Below are positions 12,296 through 12,898 of a DNA stretch of 12,898 nucleotides, piece after piece. A program made the position numbers and the translations under genes. The notes under the pieces were generated by a model that worked only from the letters and a program-made list of their open reading frames with translations, did not search any database and was not told the DNA's origin. Location of the stretch: contig CANRFK010000031.1 of NCBI GenBank assembly GCA_947629875.1, positions 1 to 12,898 on the forward strand. Reading direction: 5' to 3'. Every line of letters begins with the position of its first letter. Within the stretch, counting starts at the first letter, position 1. The stretch comes from an uncultured Clostridia bacterium (GTDB lineage: Bacteria; Bacillota; Clostridia; Christensenellales; Borkfalkiaceae).

Positions 12296-12898
12296 TTCTT
12301 CTCTCCCTTTTTCCGTTTGTTTTCCTCGCGTTTATGTTCCTCGCGCTCATACGCCCGCACGATTTTCGCAACGAGCGGATGCCGCACGACGTCCTTTTCG
12401 GTGAGCGCGGCGATTGCGATGTCCTCCACGCCCTTGAGAAGGGACACGGCCTGTTTGAGGCCGCTCGTCTTGCCCTCGGGAAGGTCGGTCTGCGTGAGAT
12501 CGCCCGTGACGACCATCTTGCTGCCGTCGCCGAGGCGGGTCAGGAACATCTTCATCTGTTCGCGCGTCGCGTTCTGCGCCTCGTCTAAAATGACGAAGGC
12601 ATCCGAGAGCGTTCTGCCGCGCATGTAGGCGAGGGGCGCGACTTCGATGGCGCCCTTCTCCATGAGTTTTTGGTAGGTCTCAAAGCCGAACATCTCCTGC
12701 AAGGCGTCGTAGAGCGGACGCAGGTAGGGATCGACTTTTGTCTGCAAGTCGCCGGGCAGAAAGCCGAGCTTTTCGCCCGCCTCCACCGCGGGGCGGGTGA
12801 GAATAATTTTCTCAACCTGCTTGCCCTTGTACGCCGCCACCGCGAGGCAGACAGCGAGGTACGTCTTTCCCGTGCCCGCGGGTCCCACGCCGAAGGTA
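12292..12898 (-). CDS. phoH: PhoH family ATPase (5' end outside window)
   Basis: PhoH/YlaK-type P-loop ATPase, a predicted RNA-associated helicase-like or ATPase protein commonly next to ybeY. The visible 201 C-terminal residues start at TFGVGPAGTGKT (Walker A). They continue through the LTRPAVEAGEKLGFLPGD block, Walker B FVILDEAQNA, the VVTGDLTQTDLP segment and DVVRHPLVAKIV. The protein ends in a Lys/Glu-rich tail. Coding continues past 12898. The GTG at 12888 is the internal Val of FGVGPAG and not a start. Full-length members have about 100 more residues upstream. The stop overlaps the pgpH start (ATGA). The promoter of the whole operon must lie outside the window. Confidence 0.97.
   Translation of the reverse strand, partial: TFGVGPAGTGKTYLAVCLAVAAYKGKQVEKIILTRPAVEAGEKLGFLPGDLQTKVDPYLRPLYDALQEMFGFETYQKLMEKGAIEVAPLAYMRGRTLSDAFVILDEAQNATREQMKMFLTRLGDGSKMVVTGDLTQTDLPEGKTSGLKQAVSLLKGVEDIAIAALTEKDVVRHPLVAKIVRAYEREEHKREENKRKKGEKK

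Noticed and set aside
10493..12628. A 711-codon plus-strand open frame opposite ybeY, pgpH and phoH
   Set aside because: It is antisense to three confidently identified genes and in phase with pgpH. The open stretch follows from the codon usage of that gene, and the peptide is Arg/His/Glu-rich low complexity.
12886..12888. GTG as the start of phoH
   Set aside because: It encodes the Val within FGVGPAG just before Walker A, and the frame remains open to the window edge. The true start lies outside.

Overview
The window looks like part of a GC-rich genome from the Firmicutes, most likely an uncultured gut-type clostridium. Three things suggest this: the phoH-pgpH-ybeY-era-yqzL-recO gene order (YqzL is a Firmicutes-type small protein), strong GGAGG-type ribosome binding sites, and a lipobox-type secreted protein whose linkers are typical of clostridial surface proteins. 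No taxonomic search could be run, so finer placement is not claimed.

Right half (8582-12898, all minus strand): a tightly packed housekeeping operon. It runs from phoH (5' end outside the window) through a membrane HD-domain phosphohydrolase of the PgpH/YqfF family, ybeY, era and a 37-residue yqzL-like gene to recO. Four of the five junctions overlap by 4-11 nt; only era and yqzL are separated (38 nt). The genes concern RNA and ribosome maturation (PhoH, YbeY, Era), probable cyclic-di-AMP turnover (PgpH) and DNA repair (RecO). The PgpH homologue lacks the large extracellular domain usual in its family.

Centre (1154-8134, minus strand): one gene of 2326 codons for a secreted lipoprotein, with its own promoter (TTGACA, 17 nt, TAAAAT), a strong Shine-Dalgarno sequence and a strong intrinsic terminator. 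It contains at least five divergent copies of a beta-rich module (FRxDxW and DWT motifs), two copies of a second module, and Cys/His/Asp linkers. I recognise no catalytic domain; it appears to be an undescribed modular surface protein.

Left part (1-1153) and the gap at 8232-8581: intergenic mosaics of GC-rich palindromic repeats. They include a 106-bp perfect direct repeat, three copies of a hairpin element whose stems vary in a compensatory way, and several terminator-like hairpins. A small DUF559 endonuclease-like gene (111-470, plus strand) lies inside the left mosaic. It has a consensus promoter so close to its ATG that the transcript may be leaderless. Related repeat pieces lie on both sides of the giant lipoprotein gene. 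The most speculative but interesting reading is that the DUF559 protein and these palindromic repeats are functionally linked.
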